Assembly: GCA_022695795.1 (NCBI GenBank) | Contig: MU404165.1 | Coordinates: 62,001 to 126,000 of the forward strand | Source of the DNA: Biscogniauxia marginata | Lineage: Eukaryota; Ascomycota; Sordariomycetes; Xylariales; Xylariaceae | Reading direction: 5' to 3' | Length of the DNA: 64,000 nt | In this document: piece by piece, positions 34,976 through 47,172 of the stretch | Numbering within the stretch: position 1 is the stretch's first letter | How the letters are laid out: the number at the start of each line of letters is the position of its first letter | The notes under the pieces: model-generated | Told to the model about the DNA's origin: nothing | What the model saw: only the letters and a program-made list of their open reading frames with translations | Databases searched by the model: none | Program-made: the position numbers and the translations under genes

Positions 34976-36218
34976 GGTCGCAAGAGACCTCCTCTCTCAA
35001 CGACAACTCGGAATTGGGCTCGGATTCGGACTCGATCTTGATGTTGAACTCTCTCAATTCACGCAGATGGAAAACGATGCTGCGTAAATTGAATCTACAG
35101 AGTGCTTCGCAAGGTTTGCAAGGTGGCTATCAAATATACAAAAATTGAACTGAGTAATAAACAGCGCCGCGATTATCTCGTCTAAGTTGCCAAACTAAAA
35201 TTCGTAGGTCCGACCCGAGCTGCTATTTCATGAATCGGAGGCAAGATGCATCGATAAGATAAGGACATGACCACTAAAATTTCGCCGCTTATAAAGCAGC
35301 GCCTGTCGATGACGCAAACCTTGCATTCCAATTCCCATTCACCCACGCAGCGGCCGCGGCACTTCCTTCCTTTTTCTTCTCCAGCATCTCTGACAGCCCT
35401 CGACGCCACAACCAATCAAAGCCTCCACGACTCCCCCACAACTTCCTAAACATAAGGTTCCTTCAGCCGTGCATATTAGGCTTCAGCCGCGTTCACGCCG
35501 ATTACAACAATTCGTCCAACCTGGTGTTTCCTGAACACGCCGTGCACTCTCAGCTACAGCACCAACACCTGGTGTCTCAGGTCAGGTCACCACCGATTCA
35601 TCACAGTTTTATACTACCTTGGACGGATGAGACACCGATACCTACCAATCTATCTCTTCAACCCAGCAGGTCACATCTCCCAACGTCCGGTGTCCTGTTC
35701 CTCAACTGCTTACCTAGCAACCATTCCTAACCCAGTCTGATTTGTACCAAGGAAATGATCCTGGGAAGTGGGTGAGGCTAGTACTATAGGAAAATAAGTA
35801 TAGAGATTACCCGCCGCCCGGGAAATTCTCATTCCCTTCTTGAATTCTTATTCATGCCACCATTTTTTCTCCACGCCTGATAATATTCCCTCAATATTGT
35901 TTCTCACCGTCGACGAACTCGACAAGTCATACTCTCCCCTGGCGTCCCCCACACTTTTATCTCTAGCCATCTAAGTACTTACGCGCCTTCAAGACCACAA
36001 CTGCCTTGTCAAGATTTTATAGCTTGTAGCTATCAGAGAGGAGCTTGTATCATCTACCTCCAACTTCTATGGTAACGTTACCATACACGGTGCAGCCAGG
36101 GTATTGTCATCATTCGCCGCCCTTAAAATACTGCTTATACTAACGTAACCAGTTATTCTTAGCCTCTTCTATTACGCCAGTCGGTTTGTAGAATCAAGAG
36201 GCTTTGGAAATTTCCACC
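34976..36218. promoter_or_regulatory. Divergent promoter region, NFU1 / HIT-finger gene
   Basis: 1.24 kb between two divergent starts. It must contain both promoters. GC varies along it and small ORFs are uninformative. Short inverted sequences such as GGTAACGTTACC (36070-36081, a perfect 12-bp palindrome) are present. Confidence 0.5.
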
Positions 36219-36920
36219 ATGCCAGCCACTAGACCCCCTTGTCTGGTTTGCAAAGAAGTTGAGGGCAAGTATAAATGTCCTCGATGCAATGCTTATACGT
36301 AAGTTAAGGTCTACATTATGGCATTCTTAGAAGGACCTGCTCATAACATTTTCAACAGCTGCTGTGTGGCATGTTCTCGAGAACACAGGGATAACCATCC
36401 TCCGATGGAGGAGGATACAGAGGCTTCTAGCCAAACACGGCCAGTCACTGCTTCGGTCTCGGTGCCCCTTGATACCAGCCCTCCACAACAGGAGGCTGAA
36501 CCGGGCAGTTTCAAAATGTCTAACATAGCCGATATGCCGGAATATCATGAGCTTGTCAAGAAATATCCCCGACTTGAAGCGCAGCTCTGGGGTATTGCTT
36601 TGGCAACGGACCCTCCTTCAACTAACGAAAGCGGTAACAACGCGAAACACTCTGGGCTGCCAGGACTCAACCATCGCAAGTCTAATCAGCCGTGGGACAA
36701 GGAAATCGGCTTGGAAAACGGACGAAAAACCTTGCACCAACTAACAATTACTCCTAGTGACGATAGGGAAGCCATCCGCGAGTTTTGTGAATTGGTTCAC
36801 TTGTTCCGGGAGAGAAAACAGTCGGCCGAGGCCGAGGCTGAGCTCCGGAGGCAACTAGCCCAGGACGATCTGAAAACGATCGGTCGCTTAATCCGTGCAG
36901 AGAAATCGTTGGGACCGTAG
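36219..36920 (+). CDS. HIT-type zinc-finger protein (ZNHIT3/Hit1-like)
   Basis: Exons 36219-36298 and 36359-36920 (GTAAGT donor, ACAG acceptor) give 213 aa. The first 36 residues form a HIT zinc finger: C8, C11, C20, C23, C28/C29, C32 and H36, in the order CLVC, KCPRC, CCVAC and REH. The finger is split by the intron, so the Cys-rich half in exon 1 is easily missed. The rest is hydrophilic, with a helical charged C-terminus (EREAIREFCELVHLFRERK-like). Short HIT-finger proteins of this kind, such as Hit1/ZNHIT3, help assemble box C/D snoRNPs in yeast. Assignment to that subfamily is inferred from size and finger position, not from a diagnostic C-terminal motif. Confidence 0.85.
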
Positions 36921-39382
36921 ATCATCCTTTTGATGGGAAGATCAGAACCAGGACGCCTAATATTAGAATCCCCATTGCTTTACCAGATGAATACTGTACA
37001 ATGCATTTGTCATTTGTGAAAGGCAATGACCAGTCTGTATGTATGTCTGTCTGTCTCTTTCTATCGAATGACTGATGTTTTGCAAGATCAGTCAAGCTAA
37101 TCAAGTTATCTAGGGCATCTTGCGGATGTTGCTCCACTTGAGGCGGTGACCGCAACGTTTCGTACACCGAGCTAAGAGCTTCTTTCTCCCCGACGACTGA
37201 ATTCGGGGAAGCAATTCCAAATCTGCTGGACTCACTCGTCATGGGGAATAAAAACCTCGGCTTTCCAAATTGGGATGCATCGCATTGAGAAACAGCCGGA
37301 TTCACAAATTCTTGAGTGGCCCGGCTTGCATATGCATAGTGCTATTGAAATGTGCTATCGATCCCAGCCAAGCAATTCCCCTTGAAATCTGCATACATCC
37401 TTTTTGACCCACACGAATCCCCGTTATTCATAAGCAACGTCTCCTGCGAAAGCATACCTGTTAATCCCCCTGTTATAACTTACTTATACAGTACTTTCTT
37501 CGTCTGATGACGGGAGCTTATAGTTTTTCAGAGGTCGAAGATGTACGGAAACATATTTCCATCCGGCCGAGTCGACGACCCATGGCCCTGGGGGCCTAAG
37601 AAACGTGACCACGTCGCGCCCTCATGCCCTCGTGCATTACATACTCGTCACATATAGGAGCATAAAAATAAACAATAATTCAACCCGTGATATACCAAAC
37701 ACGATTTCCACCTTCATCCTGACGCAGAAACCTAACAATAACACTTTGCCTAGATTCATGATAGGATTGCAATTCCTTGTTGAATCCCCTTGCGGCACCT
37801 AGCCGTCAGCTGCGTCTATTCCCGGGCTGCCGAGGACAACTCACTCATGGCCGTCACACGAGACAATCTTCCCAGACCGATATTATTACGGTTACGCACC
37901 CGTGAGGGATGATTTGGCCACGTCATTTCGGAATGATCTCAGGGTGCGTTTCTCGATCGAGAGACGGATGCATGAAAAGGCACAGCAAGACCTAGTTCCA
38001 GCCGAAGCAGCAGCAGCAGCAGGCGACAAGCCGTATTCTCTTCCTTCCCCCTGGGGTGGTGGTAACAACAACTTGTCCTTCTTGCCGTCCGAGGGAGACT
38101 CATACAGAGTGCCAACAAACTACCTATATTTAGATAACGGCAAATCGAGGGGCTCTAGATACACATGGGGGAGGCGGCCTGGTTATGAGGTCTCGAGATG
38201 TCGTCAATACCATACCAGTTGTCCCCGGTGGTCCACATTGCTACTTAGCCAAGCAAGTTACCCTCAAGTGGGAAGGCCATCGACGTCACTCGAGGATCAG
38301 GGACTCTATATTCGTGTTTGCTACTTCCTACTCTGGCGGCGTACAGCAATAAGGTGTCGTCGATTCTGCCTTTCTTTTAACGACGACTCTGATTTTCTCC
38401 ATCAATAAACCCGTGACGTCGCTGGCAAAACTTTGGACCCCTTGCCCCCTCCCCCCTCTCCTCCGGCTCTCTCTTTCTCTTTCTCTCTCCCCGGTACGTG
38501 GAGGAGAGACTATACTATACTACAATCTATCTACCAAAGAGCGAAACGAAATGGTGTTTCCGGTCCCTCTGATCATACAACTCACACTACTCCCGGCCAA
38601 GATAGATATTACACAATCAACCTCGACTTGGGGAGCGTCCAGGGAGAAGAGGCGGTGATCCGTTAGGCTCGGATGCCTCGGGAGATTCGCCTATTACCTT
38701 GCCGTATGGAGTTTGATCTAGCTCGGTAGCGCTCGTTTTTTGCCTATCACTTAGGCCATGTATAGTATAGTTTAGTTTAGTGTAGATTCTTTTGGGGACT
38801 TCTTCAATGCGAAATCGATCATGGTCGTCTACAGTGGTCTGCTGGTCTTTACCTATCTCGCAAACTGCTACCGCGTGAATTTGTGTTCCTGTAATAGATA
38901 GGTAAGTAGGTGACTTTTAGTGTTGACTGGTGATGATGATTTTTGTAGGTCTCGAAGTTTCAGGTATTCGGGGGGATCATCACATTCTCGAGCGGGAGAG
39001 AAAACACAAATTTTGGTTTCAAGTTTGATGTTCTTTTTATTTATTTATTGTTTTTCCTTTTTGTATTATGAATATACATTTTTTTATGTCTTACAAAAGA
39101 AAATCTGCTGGCGTTTGTAGTATGCTATGCCTATGCCTATGCCAATGCCAATGCCATGCTATACTGTGACTTTTGTGGTATCGCAGTACCAAAAATAAAA
39201 AGGTAATAAAAGGTTCGAATGTATGTCCATGAAAAGATCGGGGGAGACTAAGGAAAGGGGTAATATGGTAAAGAGTATTGTGAATAGATCATTTCGTCAA
39301 AACAAATAAGAAGTGCGTAGGTAAAATTATCCCCTCTCTTTCGTTGGTAGATAATATTTCCTTCGTTCCTTCTTTTTGCCGT
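36921..39382. other. Convergent gene-poor spacer
   Basis: About 2.5 kb downstream of both flanking genes. A 168-codon ORF at 37902-38408 has an Ala run but no recognisable domain and is doubtful. A short hexamer tandem (TATGCC/AATGCC units) lies at about 39122-39157, and a TCTG/TATG run near 37031-37056. Confidence 0.55.
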
Positions 39383-41224
39383 TTAAGAAGAGCGCCTGAA
39401 CCTCGCCAGGAAGCTCAGTTTCGCAGAGGAAGAAAGCGACTTGGGAGGCGACGACGGGGACGGGGACGGGGACGATGGGGACGACGGGGAAGAGGCTGAG
39501 GACGGCGTTGACTGGGCTCTGGATCCGGATCTGGAGCCCGATGCCGACGCCGACCCCGAGCGCTGCGATGTTTCTACTTCATCTTCGTCTTCCCTTTCCG
39601 CCTGCGGCTCCTCGCTGATCGTAGCGTCTTCCTTCTCCCTAGCCTCCCGGGCGCGCTGCTGCTTCTTCGTCCGGCTTCCCACTCCTACTATCTTGCTCTT
39701 GAGCGCCCAGAGCGAGTCCGCGCGGCGGAGCTGCTGCAGTAGTATCGGGGTCTTCCTCGCTGGTTTCTTCTGGCTCTCCTTTTCCTTCTCCTGTTCTTTC
39801 TCCCGCTGCGCCTCCTCCCGCTCCTTCTCGCGCATCTTCATCTCCTCGTCGGCCTGCGTCCAGTCGACGCGCTCGTGAGGATGATGATGGGGAAGATTAT
39901 GCTGCTGCTCGTTCGTGATGACGATGGTGATATTGTTGTTATTGTCCGTTATTGCATGTGGTGTTTTGTCCTCCTCAGGGGACTTGGATTTCTTCGTCTT
40001 ATTCTCCTCTGCCTTCTCCTCCTGCACCTTGCGATGCGGGTTCCCGAGCGGCAGCTCCAGCACTGCGGCCCGCTGGATCTGGTTCCTACACGAGGTCCTC
40101 TTTCCCAGGCTGCCGTTCTTTCGGAATCTCTCGTTCTCCACGACGACCTCCCCGTATCGGCCCTGGCGGCCCGACTTGCCCCCGCCGCCGGGGAAAGGGA
40201 AGGGGAAGGTGTGCCGGTGCTGCGGCGGTCCAGGACGCTCTACCTTCGCTACTGCTCCCGAGGTCAGCGTCGTGCGCTCAACGGGCACTGCTCTTGGCGT
40301 CGACGACCGCGTTGAAGTTTGCTCCGCCTGCTCCTTCTGACTCTGGTGCACCTGGTCCCAGTCGGTCTGTGCCCGCTTCAGCGTCCGCCGTCGCGGCTCC
40401 TGCACCACTGTCGATGTCGTTACTCCTGATACCACCGATGGAGGTAGGGAGTCGGGCATGACCGGGTGAGATCTCAGTGCAGTCTGCTGCGAGACACTGT
40501 GAATAAGTATCCTATCACGGCGCACGTTGTTTGGCGTCGCTGTGCGCGCGAACTGCGTGGCCGCTTCCTGGGGCACATGCCGGTATGGGGCTGGGGCTGT
40601 AGAGATATTGGCCGTTGTTGTCGTTGTTGGTGCCTCTTCAACCTTGGTAATGATGGTGGTAGCGGAGGGGGTTTTGCGCCGTAGGCGGTCTTGTAGGGAT
40701 CTTGATTTTGAGTGTCTGAGGGTTGTTGCTGCTGTTACTGTTGTAGTTGCTGCTGTCGCATCACCAGGGGATGGCCGTGGGGATTCTTGAGAAACAGTAG
40801 TTACTGTCGCTCCTGTCTTCACCTCTGCCATCCGCGCCGCGAAGCTGGCTTTGGTTCTGATCTCCGGCTTCGCTTTTGTTGCCGCCGATACTACCACTTC
40901 TGCCTCTGCCGCCGGTGCTCTCGCGTCTTCTGCTGTCGCCATATCTAATTGACTCTTCGTCTTGACGACCCTCTGCTCTTTTCGCGCTTTCTTAGCTTCT
41001 GCTTCTATTCGTGATCTTCGTCTCTTCTCTTTCAGCGCCTCCTGCTCTGCGACTACCACATACAACCTCCGGCGCAGGTCGTCCGCGTCGAATGGTTGTG
41101 ACTTGGTGTGTGATCTCAGGTTGCTGCGTTGGTGGTGCCTTGGTATACTATCGGTAGTAGCGAGCTTCACTACACAGTTACCCTGGGGTGCTACTACGTC
41201 GAGGTGTCCCATGGTGAGTTGCAT
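39383..41224 (-). CDS. Low-complexity charged protein, unrecognised
   Basis: An uninterrupted frame of 613 codons, long for a chance ORF, though low complexity weakens that argument. The better start is probably the second Met (41212), which sits in CACCATGG; the first ATG lies directly beside a (TA)9 run. No known domain was seen. The N-terminal 100 residues include a basic helix (EALKEKRRRSRIEAEAKKARKEQR). The middle is Thr/Ala/Pro-rich. A long Lys/Glu coiled-coil-like stretch (EEMKMREKEREEAQREKEQE) precedes a segment reading LRRADSLWALKSKIVGVG, then acidic and Ser/Pro-rich repeats and a basic end FLARFRRSS. It may be a lineage-restricted disordered protein. Overlapping open frames on the plus strand are shadows of its biased composition. 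Confidence 0.55.
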   Translation of the reverse strand: MQLTMGHLDVVAPQGNCVVKLATTDSIPRHHQRSNLRSHTKSQPFDADDLRRRLYVVVAEQEALKEKRRRSRIEAEAKKARKEQRVVKTKSQLDMATAEDARAPAAEAEVVVSAATKAKPEIRTKASFAARMAEVKTGATVTTVSQESPRPSPGDATAATTTVTAATTLRHSKSRSLQDRLRRKTPSATTIITKVEEAPTTTTTANISTAPAPYRHVPQEAATQFARTATPNNVRRDRILIHSVSQQTALRSHPVMPDSLPPSVVSGVTTSTVVQEPRRRTLKRAQTDWDQVHQSQKEQAEQTSTRSSTPRAVPVERTTLTSGAVAKVERPGPPQHRHTFPFPFPGGGGKSGRQGRYGEVVVENERFRKNGSLGKRTSCRNQIQRAAVLELPLGNPHRKVQEEKAEENKTKKSKSPEEDKTPHAITDNNNNITIVITNEQQHNLPHHHPHERVDWTQADEEMKMREKEREEAQREKEQEKEKESQKKPARKTPILLQQLRRADSLWALKSKIVGVGSRTKKQQRAREAREKEDATISEEPQAEREDEDEVETSQRSGSASASGSRSGSRAQSTPSSASSPSSPSSPSPSPSSPPKSLSSSAKLSFLARFRRSS

Positions 41225-41242
41225 TATATATATATATATATA
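41225..41242. repeat. (TA)9 microsatellite beside a start codon
   Basis: Eighteen-base TA run immediately 5' of the first ATG of the low-complexity ORF, followed by TAGG units. Confidence 0.9.
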
Positions 41243-44200
41243 GGTAGGTATATATTTATCGTTGATAATCGTGGTGGTTGATAGACCAATCGGCTCGTTA
41301 GATGTAATAGATTAATTGGAAGTAGTATATAGAGCTCCGTTTATATAATGTTCGTGTATTATTAAAAGAGTCGAAACACCAAAAGACCAGTGAAAGCTTT
41401 GTTATTATTGCTGACTGTCGAAAAGGCTTAGACAAGATATACTACAGTGTATACTGTTACCGGGTCCAGGGGTCGCAGTGAGGTGTATATATGTATAGGA
41501 ATGGATCATGTACGACTATGCGTGCCTCCAGCACCGGTGGTTGGTCCTCGTAAAGCGGCGATCAGAGGAGTATATGCAGGTATCCATGTCAGGTCAGGCC
41601 ATGCCATGCCATGTCATGAACCTATGGCCTCACAATAGAATTTTCTACAACAAATTCTTTGAGAAGGCAAATTGGTATACGTGTAAATCGATCGGGTCGT
41701 CCGTTGTGCGATTTCTTCGTAAACTCGACGGAGGGAAAATAGTGGGCTATTCCCAAGATCGAGAGCGAATCGGTTGCAACAAAACATAATAATAGGTGAA
41801 CAACACAGAGAACGATTGCAGATGCCAAATCGGGGGGTAGCCAACACCCTTAACCGCAAAGAGATCCGGGGGACAAGGGGCAAGGGACCATGCATATCCA
41901 CCAGGAAGTAAATAACGCCGTCGCTTCGGCGTCGAGACTGAGAGTGTCGTACGTTTACGGACGACAGTACTACTGTACCACACCTACATCGTTAATATTC
42001 CAGGCACACCACAGACACCTCTAGACACTAGGAAATGAGGCAGGTGAACCCGTGAGGATGTACCCATGATCCACGGGGTAGGGTGGAAAAGGTCAGTTGA
42101 CCGACAGCAAGCGCCATTAGACTTGCTTAGTCCTGGTCCTCATGGACAATAAACGGGCACGCGAGTCGACGCTACGAACTCACTATCGCGACGGCCTAAC
42201 GGTTTCCGGAACAGTGAACGGTGTAAAGTCGATACATGTAAATACCATGAACCTTTTCACCTTGTTTATCCCACACCTGCAGGTTGCGGGCTCTTTCGCT
42301 CTGGCTCCTCAGCGTTGATTTATCCGGACCTGGGGGGGGGTTGCTGTCGAGTATGCGCTGCGACGTTTTGGGTGTGAGTGGTTGACCGAAGTGGTCTGCT
42401 GGGAAAGCCACACGTTGCCATACATACGTACATATATCAGGTACGAAGCAGTTAGACTCCTGCGAGGCCTGACCAAAGTCGCTAGACTGCGGGTTGTCGC
42501 ATTGGTAGGCTGGTGGATTGTATGGGACTCTTGGTGCTCGTGGTGTACTTGGTATGTAGTAGTAAAAGGCCTTGCACTTGCAGCAGCCACTATGCAGAGG
42601 TCTTCCCCCTTGTTCCCTGTCAATCATCGGATCTACTTTGGGTACCTGGACATGCGTCCCAAGACCAGCCACCAGGACACCAGCCTAGACCACTTGTGTT
42701 AATGTGGCTTCGTATGCAAATACCTGCCCTAGCGGGCCTTTGCGAAGACATGAGGTTGTACTAATAATGTCATACATGTCTCGACAGAAACGCCTCTTCA
42801 TGCAGGCTCTTCGAACGAAGCAAATGTCCTCTGTTATTCCTGTTATACGGGGTTTATTTTGCCCAGTTCGAGACTTTCACCCACACAGGTGGATTGTAGT
42901 GTAGTATTACGGCTCCACAGCGTTGATGGCTGATGCCGTGACCCGTCATCCCCACAGATCGAGCTCGGTATCTGTTTCGCTCGTCCGTTTACCCTAGCAC
43001 AGTGGATGCTCAAACCAATATCCTCTCCCTTGCAGCGTCGTGGTACCCAGACAGATGGTGGAGCTGGCAGCTTGTGCTGATATGAGAGAAAAGACAGGTA
43101 TGTATAAGACAGCTCAATTTACGCACCTAGATACATCAGGTGGTGTCGAAATTATAATTGCTAGGTTATGAGCGTATAGTCGGTTGCAGTATGGCATACA
43201 GCGAGGTGCAGGATAGCAACTACACCTCCTCACTAATATGGTCTATCCAATCATCAGACCCGGGTAACTGACTATGTAATGCAATGAACGCGGCATTGGC
43301 ATTAGTACGGACGTTGGAAGGAACCCGCGCGCTTGTAATAACATATATGCAGCCTAGGTGGAAAAATCCGTGATGTTTTAGCCATTGCCACTCAAGGAAT
43401 GGGGCGCCTATCAGCGGCCGTAGGCTTCATTGCTTATGATCTTTTCATGACAGAGAATATTTGGGGACATTCATCAGTCGTGCGTTAGTGCTCAGGAACT
43501 GGGAAGGAAATCAAGTGATCCGAGGTTCCGTGGCACATTCAAAGCCATAGAGAGGCCCCGCGATATCAGGGGACGCGCGAGCTAGCTGGCGATCTCTCGC
43601 GATCGCCATCGGCCTCCATCGAGAATCTATGTAGTGGGAACAAGACGGTAGTATGGAGCTACATCTGCGAGGGCCCAGCGTGGATAAACGGACTATTGGA
43701 AGGGTACAGCTATAAAATTCGACAGTGAAGTCGGGCACGAATAGTTGAGCACAGCGCAGAGGGCCATCGACAGGGTGTCCGATCCTCTTTTCTAGACGCA
43801 CCCGCGAGCGCCATGATTACACCTCGGTGTGTTGGCGATGGCAAGCGGAGAATCGGTTATCCATATGTTGCAATCCCAATCTCGACGGATAGATGCAGTT
43901 GGGCGTCTCCCTGGCTGCCTGCCTCGGCGAGTGGAATCTTTGGGTAGAATAGCCGTCCTGGTAGATACCTAGTCGATGGAGCTATTCTCAAGGGATACCA
44001 TCTGCTGCAGTTTAGAGCGCCATCCGCACAGAGCACGCAGGTTTCCTTCAATGGCAGACCCCCTGCATCGTGCAGTCAGAGACCGTGCAAGGGCTGCAGG
44101 AGTGAGTGGTACTTGGCCTTCTAGGTGGCAAGCTACAAGGCGTGTCGTTATACTAATAAGTAGGTCCGTACGAGGATTAGGCGTCGTAACCAGCTAGGGC

Positions 44201-45199
44201 TAATCGACCTTTAGGTATTGTTTCCAGATATAGACATTGAGGAAACACGTTGCACTTGAACAATTCACAACTGTCATCGAGAGATGCCAATTGACAACTG
44301 TATCTGTGGTCCGTGACCCTGACCCCATTCAATTGCTGTGATCGATCGGATTGTCCAGGTCCAGGTCCAGGTCCAGGTCCAGGCCCAGTCCGGTCGGATG
44401 CTACCGATTATGAGCATCCTGCTTGTTGTTGATCCCCTGCCGAGCGTTGAGAGCTCTAGACTGTTGATTGCGACAATTCTTGAACAGAACAAGGCGCGGC
44501 AGTTCATGCCGTGAAGCGGCTCCATCGTACCAGATCTCCAGACGGAGGATCGAGCCTTAAAAATCGCCTATCGCATGTTTCGAGCTAGGATTTCCCTCAT
44601 CAACCGCGAAATGCTTCTGGGGACACCGCCTCACAGTACCTAGTCAGGTATATGAGAGCAATATCCAAACGAAAAGAAGTTTGGAATATCAGGTTGTTCC
44701 AGGCAATCAACAAGCAAGGTTGATGCCCTTAGTGACTGTGGAAGAAGTTAGAGGCTTCATTGTTTCGGGGGATTTGAATAAGCGCTCGCTCGGGTCGACA
44801 AGTTATTCTAGGAGGAAGGTAGTTATATAAAGGTTACTAACTGTGGCCTCTGATAATCTAGTGCTATGCTATCTAGAGACATAGGCTGAGGGACGAGAAG
44901 AAGAAAGCCAAAGAGAGACGGCGAGAAAGAGTGAAGTTGAAGAGGGGAGAGGGGACGCTGGTCCGATCAATCCCTATAGGTAGAGCTACCTAAGGTACCT
45001 GATAAGCTCGCCATTGGTATATCAGGTACCTACCTAACCTATCTTCATTTTTAGATACACATTGGTCAATACCAAAGACCCGACAACAAAAAGAACTAAC
45101 GAGGAAGCAAAAAGAAGGGAAATGCAGTTTTATTTACCAAGGTCGAGGATGGTGAAAAATATAAAAAGTAATTCGGTATACCTACCTCATAGAAACTCC
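41243..45199. other. Large gene-poor spacer
   Basis: About 4 kb with only short ORFs. The longest (42196-42672, minus, 158 codons) lacks a signal peptide or domain and overlaps a similar frame on the same strand. A hexanucleotide repeat lies at 44353. No supported gene was seen. Confidence 0.55.
44353..44382. repeat. (GTCCAG)5 tandem repeat
   Basis: Five perfect hexamers followed by a degenerate copy, in non-coding sequence. Confidence 0.95.
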
Positions 45200-45205
45200 A
45201 AAAAA
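45200..45205 (-). terminator. RNA polymerase III terminator of tRNA-Asp
   Basis: Six T residues on the transcribed sense strand, two bases after the discriminator base of the tRNA. This is the standard Pol III stop signal. Confidence 0.85.
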
Positions 45206-45207
45206 TT

Positions 45208-45279
45208 CTCTCGATCGGGGAATCGAACCCCGGCCACCTGCGTGACAAGCAGGTATCCTGACCACTAGACCAATCGAGA
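45208..45279 (-). tRNA. tRNA-Asp (anticodon GUC)
   Basis: A 72-nt cloverleaf on the minus strand with no intron. The acceptor stem is TCTCGAT paired with ATCGAGA, with G as discriminator. The anticodon arm is CCTGC-TTGTCAC-GCAGG with GTC in the loop. The T arm is CGGGG-TTCGATT-CCCCG. The D arm carries GGTCTAGTGGTC, which also serves as the A box; GGTTCGATTCC is the B box. It is a solitary tRNA, over 700 bp from the nearest protein gene. Confidence 0.97.
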
Positions 45280-46071
45280 AATAGTTACTAATGAGGACTA
45301 AGTCGCCAATGCTGATATATAGTTGTCAGCCACGCATGTAGCTCACTTAGTCTATTGGTTTCTAGATTGTCATTCACTAAAGATATTGTCCACAAGATAT
45401 CTACCTATTAGTGAAGTATCCTTCCGACTAATATATCGTTCGGAATGAGTTAGAGGATCTTTACCCAATTCAGGTGTCTTGCAGAGAAGTCCTGATCGAC
45501 TCATGTGCAGAATGAACAACTCTTAGATTCCCGGCTGCTCTGTAGTACTTTCCATCCGAGTGCATTAGAGGGGCCTAGAGTATCATGTAAGCAGCCATTA
45601 CGATACAGTCCAAAAAAATTGGAAGTAGTGGACTCCTAATTCCCAACCCTCTAACCTAGTAGAGGGGCGTCACGATCTCTAGCAAACCTGCCCCTCCCCC
45701 GCATCACCAGCTTCCATTAGAGTCACGAATCATACATAGCGCCAAAAAAAAACCCCCAAGAGAATTGCCCCTCACCTTAGACTTTCAAAAGTTCAGGTCA
45801 ACGTCGATTTTCCCCTTTCGAGAGAGAGAGAGAGCCAGCCTCACCTCACCTCGACTCCAACTCCAATGCAGAGCTGCCCAAACCACTGCTGCGGCAAGAC
45901 ATCCTATCCATAGATTCCCATTGATCGGTACCTATCGGTCCTTCGTCCGAGATTCGATACCTACCTGACCCTTCTATACTACCTCACACACATATCGAGA
46001 TCCCCACCCACCCATACCTACGCACACGCGCAACACCTGCTTTACTCGGTCACACGTGCACCCGCACAGCC
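45280..46071. promoter_or_regulatory. ureG upstream region
   Basis: About 0.8 kb between the tRNA and ureG. It holds an interrupted hairpin (45373-45415: TTCACTAA-AGATAT against ATATCT-n5-TTAGTGAA) and, nearer the gene, a CT/CA-rich leader-like stretch with GAGAGAGA at 45822-45832. No TATA box was assigned. Confidence 0.5.
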
Positions 46072-47172
46072 ATGTCTCACACGCACTCCCACGACGGCGT
46101 GACGGGCCATTCGCACGACGGCTTCTCCGCCGCCGAGCACGGCCACTCGCACGAGATCCTCGACGGGCCGGGGAGCTTCCTCGGCCGCGAGATGCCCATC
46201 GTCGAGGGGCGGAACTGGAACGAGCGGGCCTTCACCATCGGTATCGGGGGGTACGTATTTTTCTCAAGTAGTACAGTTCGGCATCCTTCATCGTGACTTT
46301 CACCAGTATTGAACAAAACGTACATGTATTTTCGTAAAAGATATACTTTCTCTTCGGGAAATGAAGCCTCGGCCCTCAACAATGAACAAAACACAAGGGG
46401 AGCTCAAGTGAGCCCCTCCCCCTCCCCCTCCCCCTTTCCCCCTTTCTCCAAGAGTTATTATCTACGTACCAACCCCTTTTCTAACCTAACTTTCCGCTCC
46501 GCCCCCGCCTCCTAAAAAAAAAAAAACAGACCCGTCGGCTCGGGCAAAACCGCGCTCATGCTAGCGCTCTGCCTCGCGCTGCGCGCGCGCTACGGCCTCG
46601 CCGCCGTGACCAACGACATATTCACGCGCGAGGACGCCGAGTTCCTGACGCGCCACGCCGCGCTGCCGTCGTCGCGGATCCGCGCCATCGAGACGGGCGG
46701 GTGCCCGCACGCGGCCGTGCGCGAGGACATATCGGCGAACCTGGCCGCGCTCGAGGACCTGCACGCCGCCTTCGGCACCGACCTGCTGCTCATCGAGTCC
46801 GGCGGCGACAACCTCGCCGCCAACTACAGCCGCGAGCTCGCCGACTTCATTGTCTACGTCATCGACGTCAGCGGCGGCGACAAGGTCCCCCGCAAGGGCG
46901 GCCCGGGTATCACCCAGAGCGACCTGCTCGTCGTCAACAAGACCGACCTCGCCGAGGCCGTCGGCGCCGACCTGGCCGTCATGGAACGCGACGCCCGCAA
47001 GATGCGCGAGGGCGGGCCGACCGTCTTCGCCCAGGTCAAGAAGGGCGTCGGCGTCGACCATATCGTCAACTTGATCCTGAGCGCGTGGAAGGCGAGCGGT
47101 GCCGAGGCCGTGTCCAAGGCCAAGGGGGGCCCGAAGCCGACGGCCGGTCTGGAGACATTGGCACAGAGCTGA
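46072..47172 (+). CDS. ureG: Urease accessory GTPase UreG
   Basis: SIMIBI-class GTPase that hands nickel to apo-urease with UreD and UreF, allowing urea use as a nitrogen source. Exons 46072-46250 and 46530-47172 give 273 aa. The N-terminus is His-rich ([15 protein letters not shown], then EHGHSHE), a likely metal-binding tail. The intron falls inside the P-loop, and splicing creates GPVGSGKT (60-67). Further landmarks are [13 protein letters not shown], the nickel-binding GGCPHAA motif, [22 protein letters not shown] and the guanine-specific NKTD. The 279-nt intron has a GTACGT donor and an acceptor preceded by 13 A residues instead of pyrimidines. Exon 2 is very GC-rich in third positions. 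Confidence 0.96.

Noticed and set aside
37902..38408. 168-codon ORF in the spacer after the HIT-finger gene
   Set aside because: Low-complexity Ala run, no recognisable motif; coding status not supported.
39441..40461. Several plus-strand ORFs opposite the low-complexity gene
   Set aside because: Mirror frames of a biased sequence; none recognisable.
42196..42672. 158-codon Cys-containing minus-strand ORF
   Set aside because: No signal peptide or domain; overlapping same-strand frame of similar quality.
46561..47061. 166-codon minus-strand ORF opposite ureG exon 2
   Set aside because: Composition artefact of GC-rich coding DNA.
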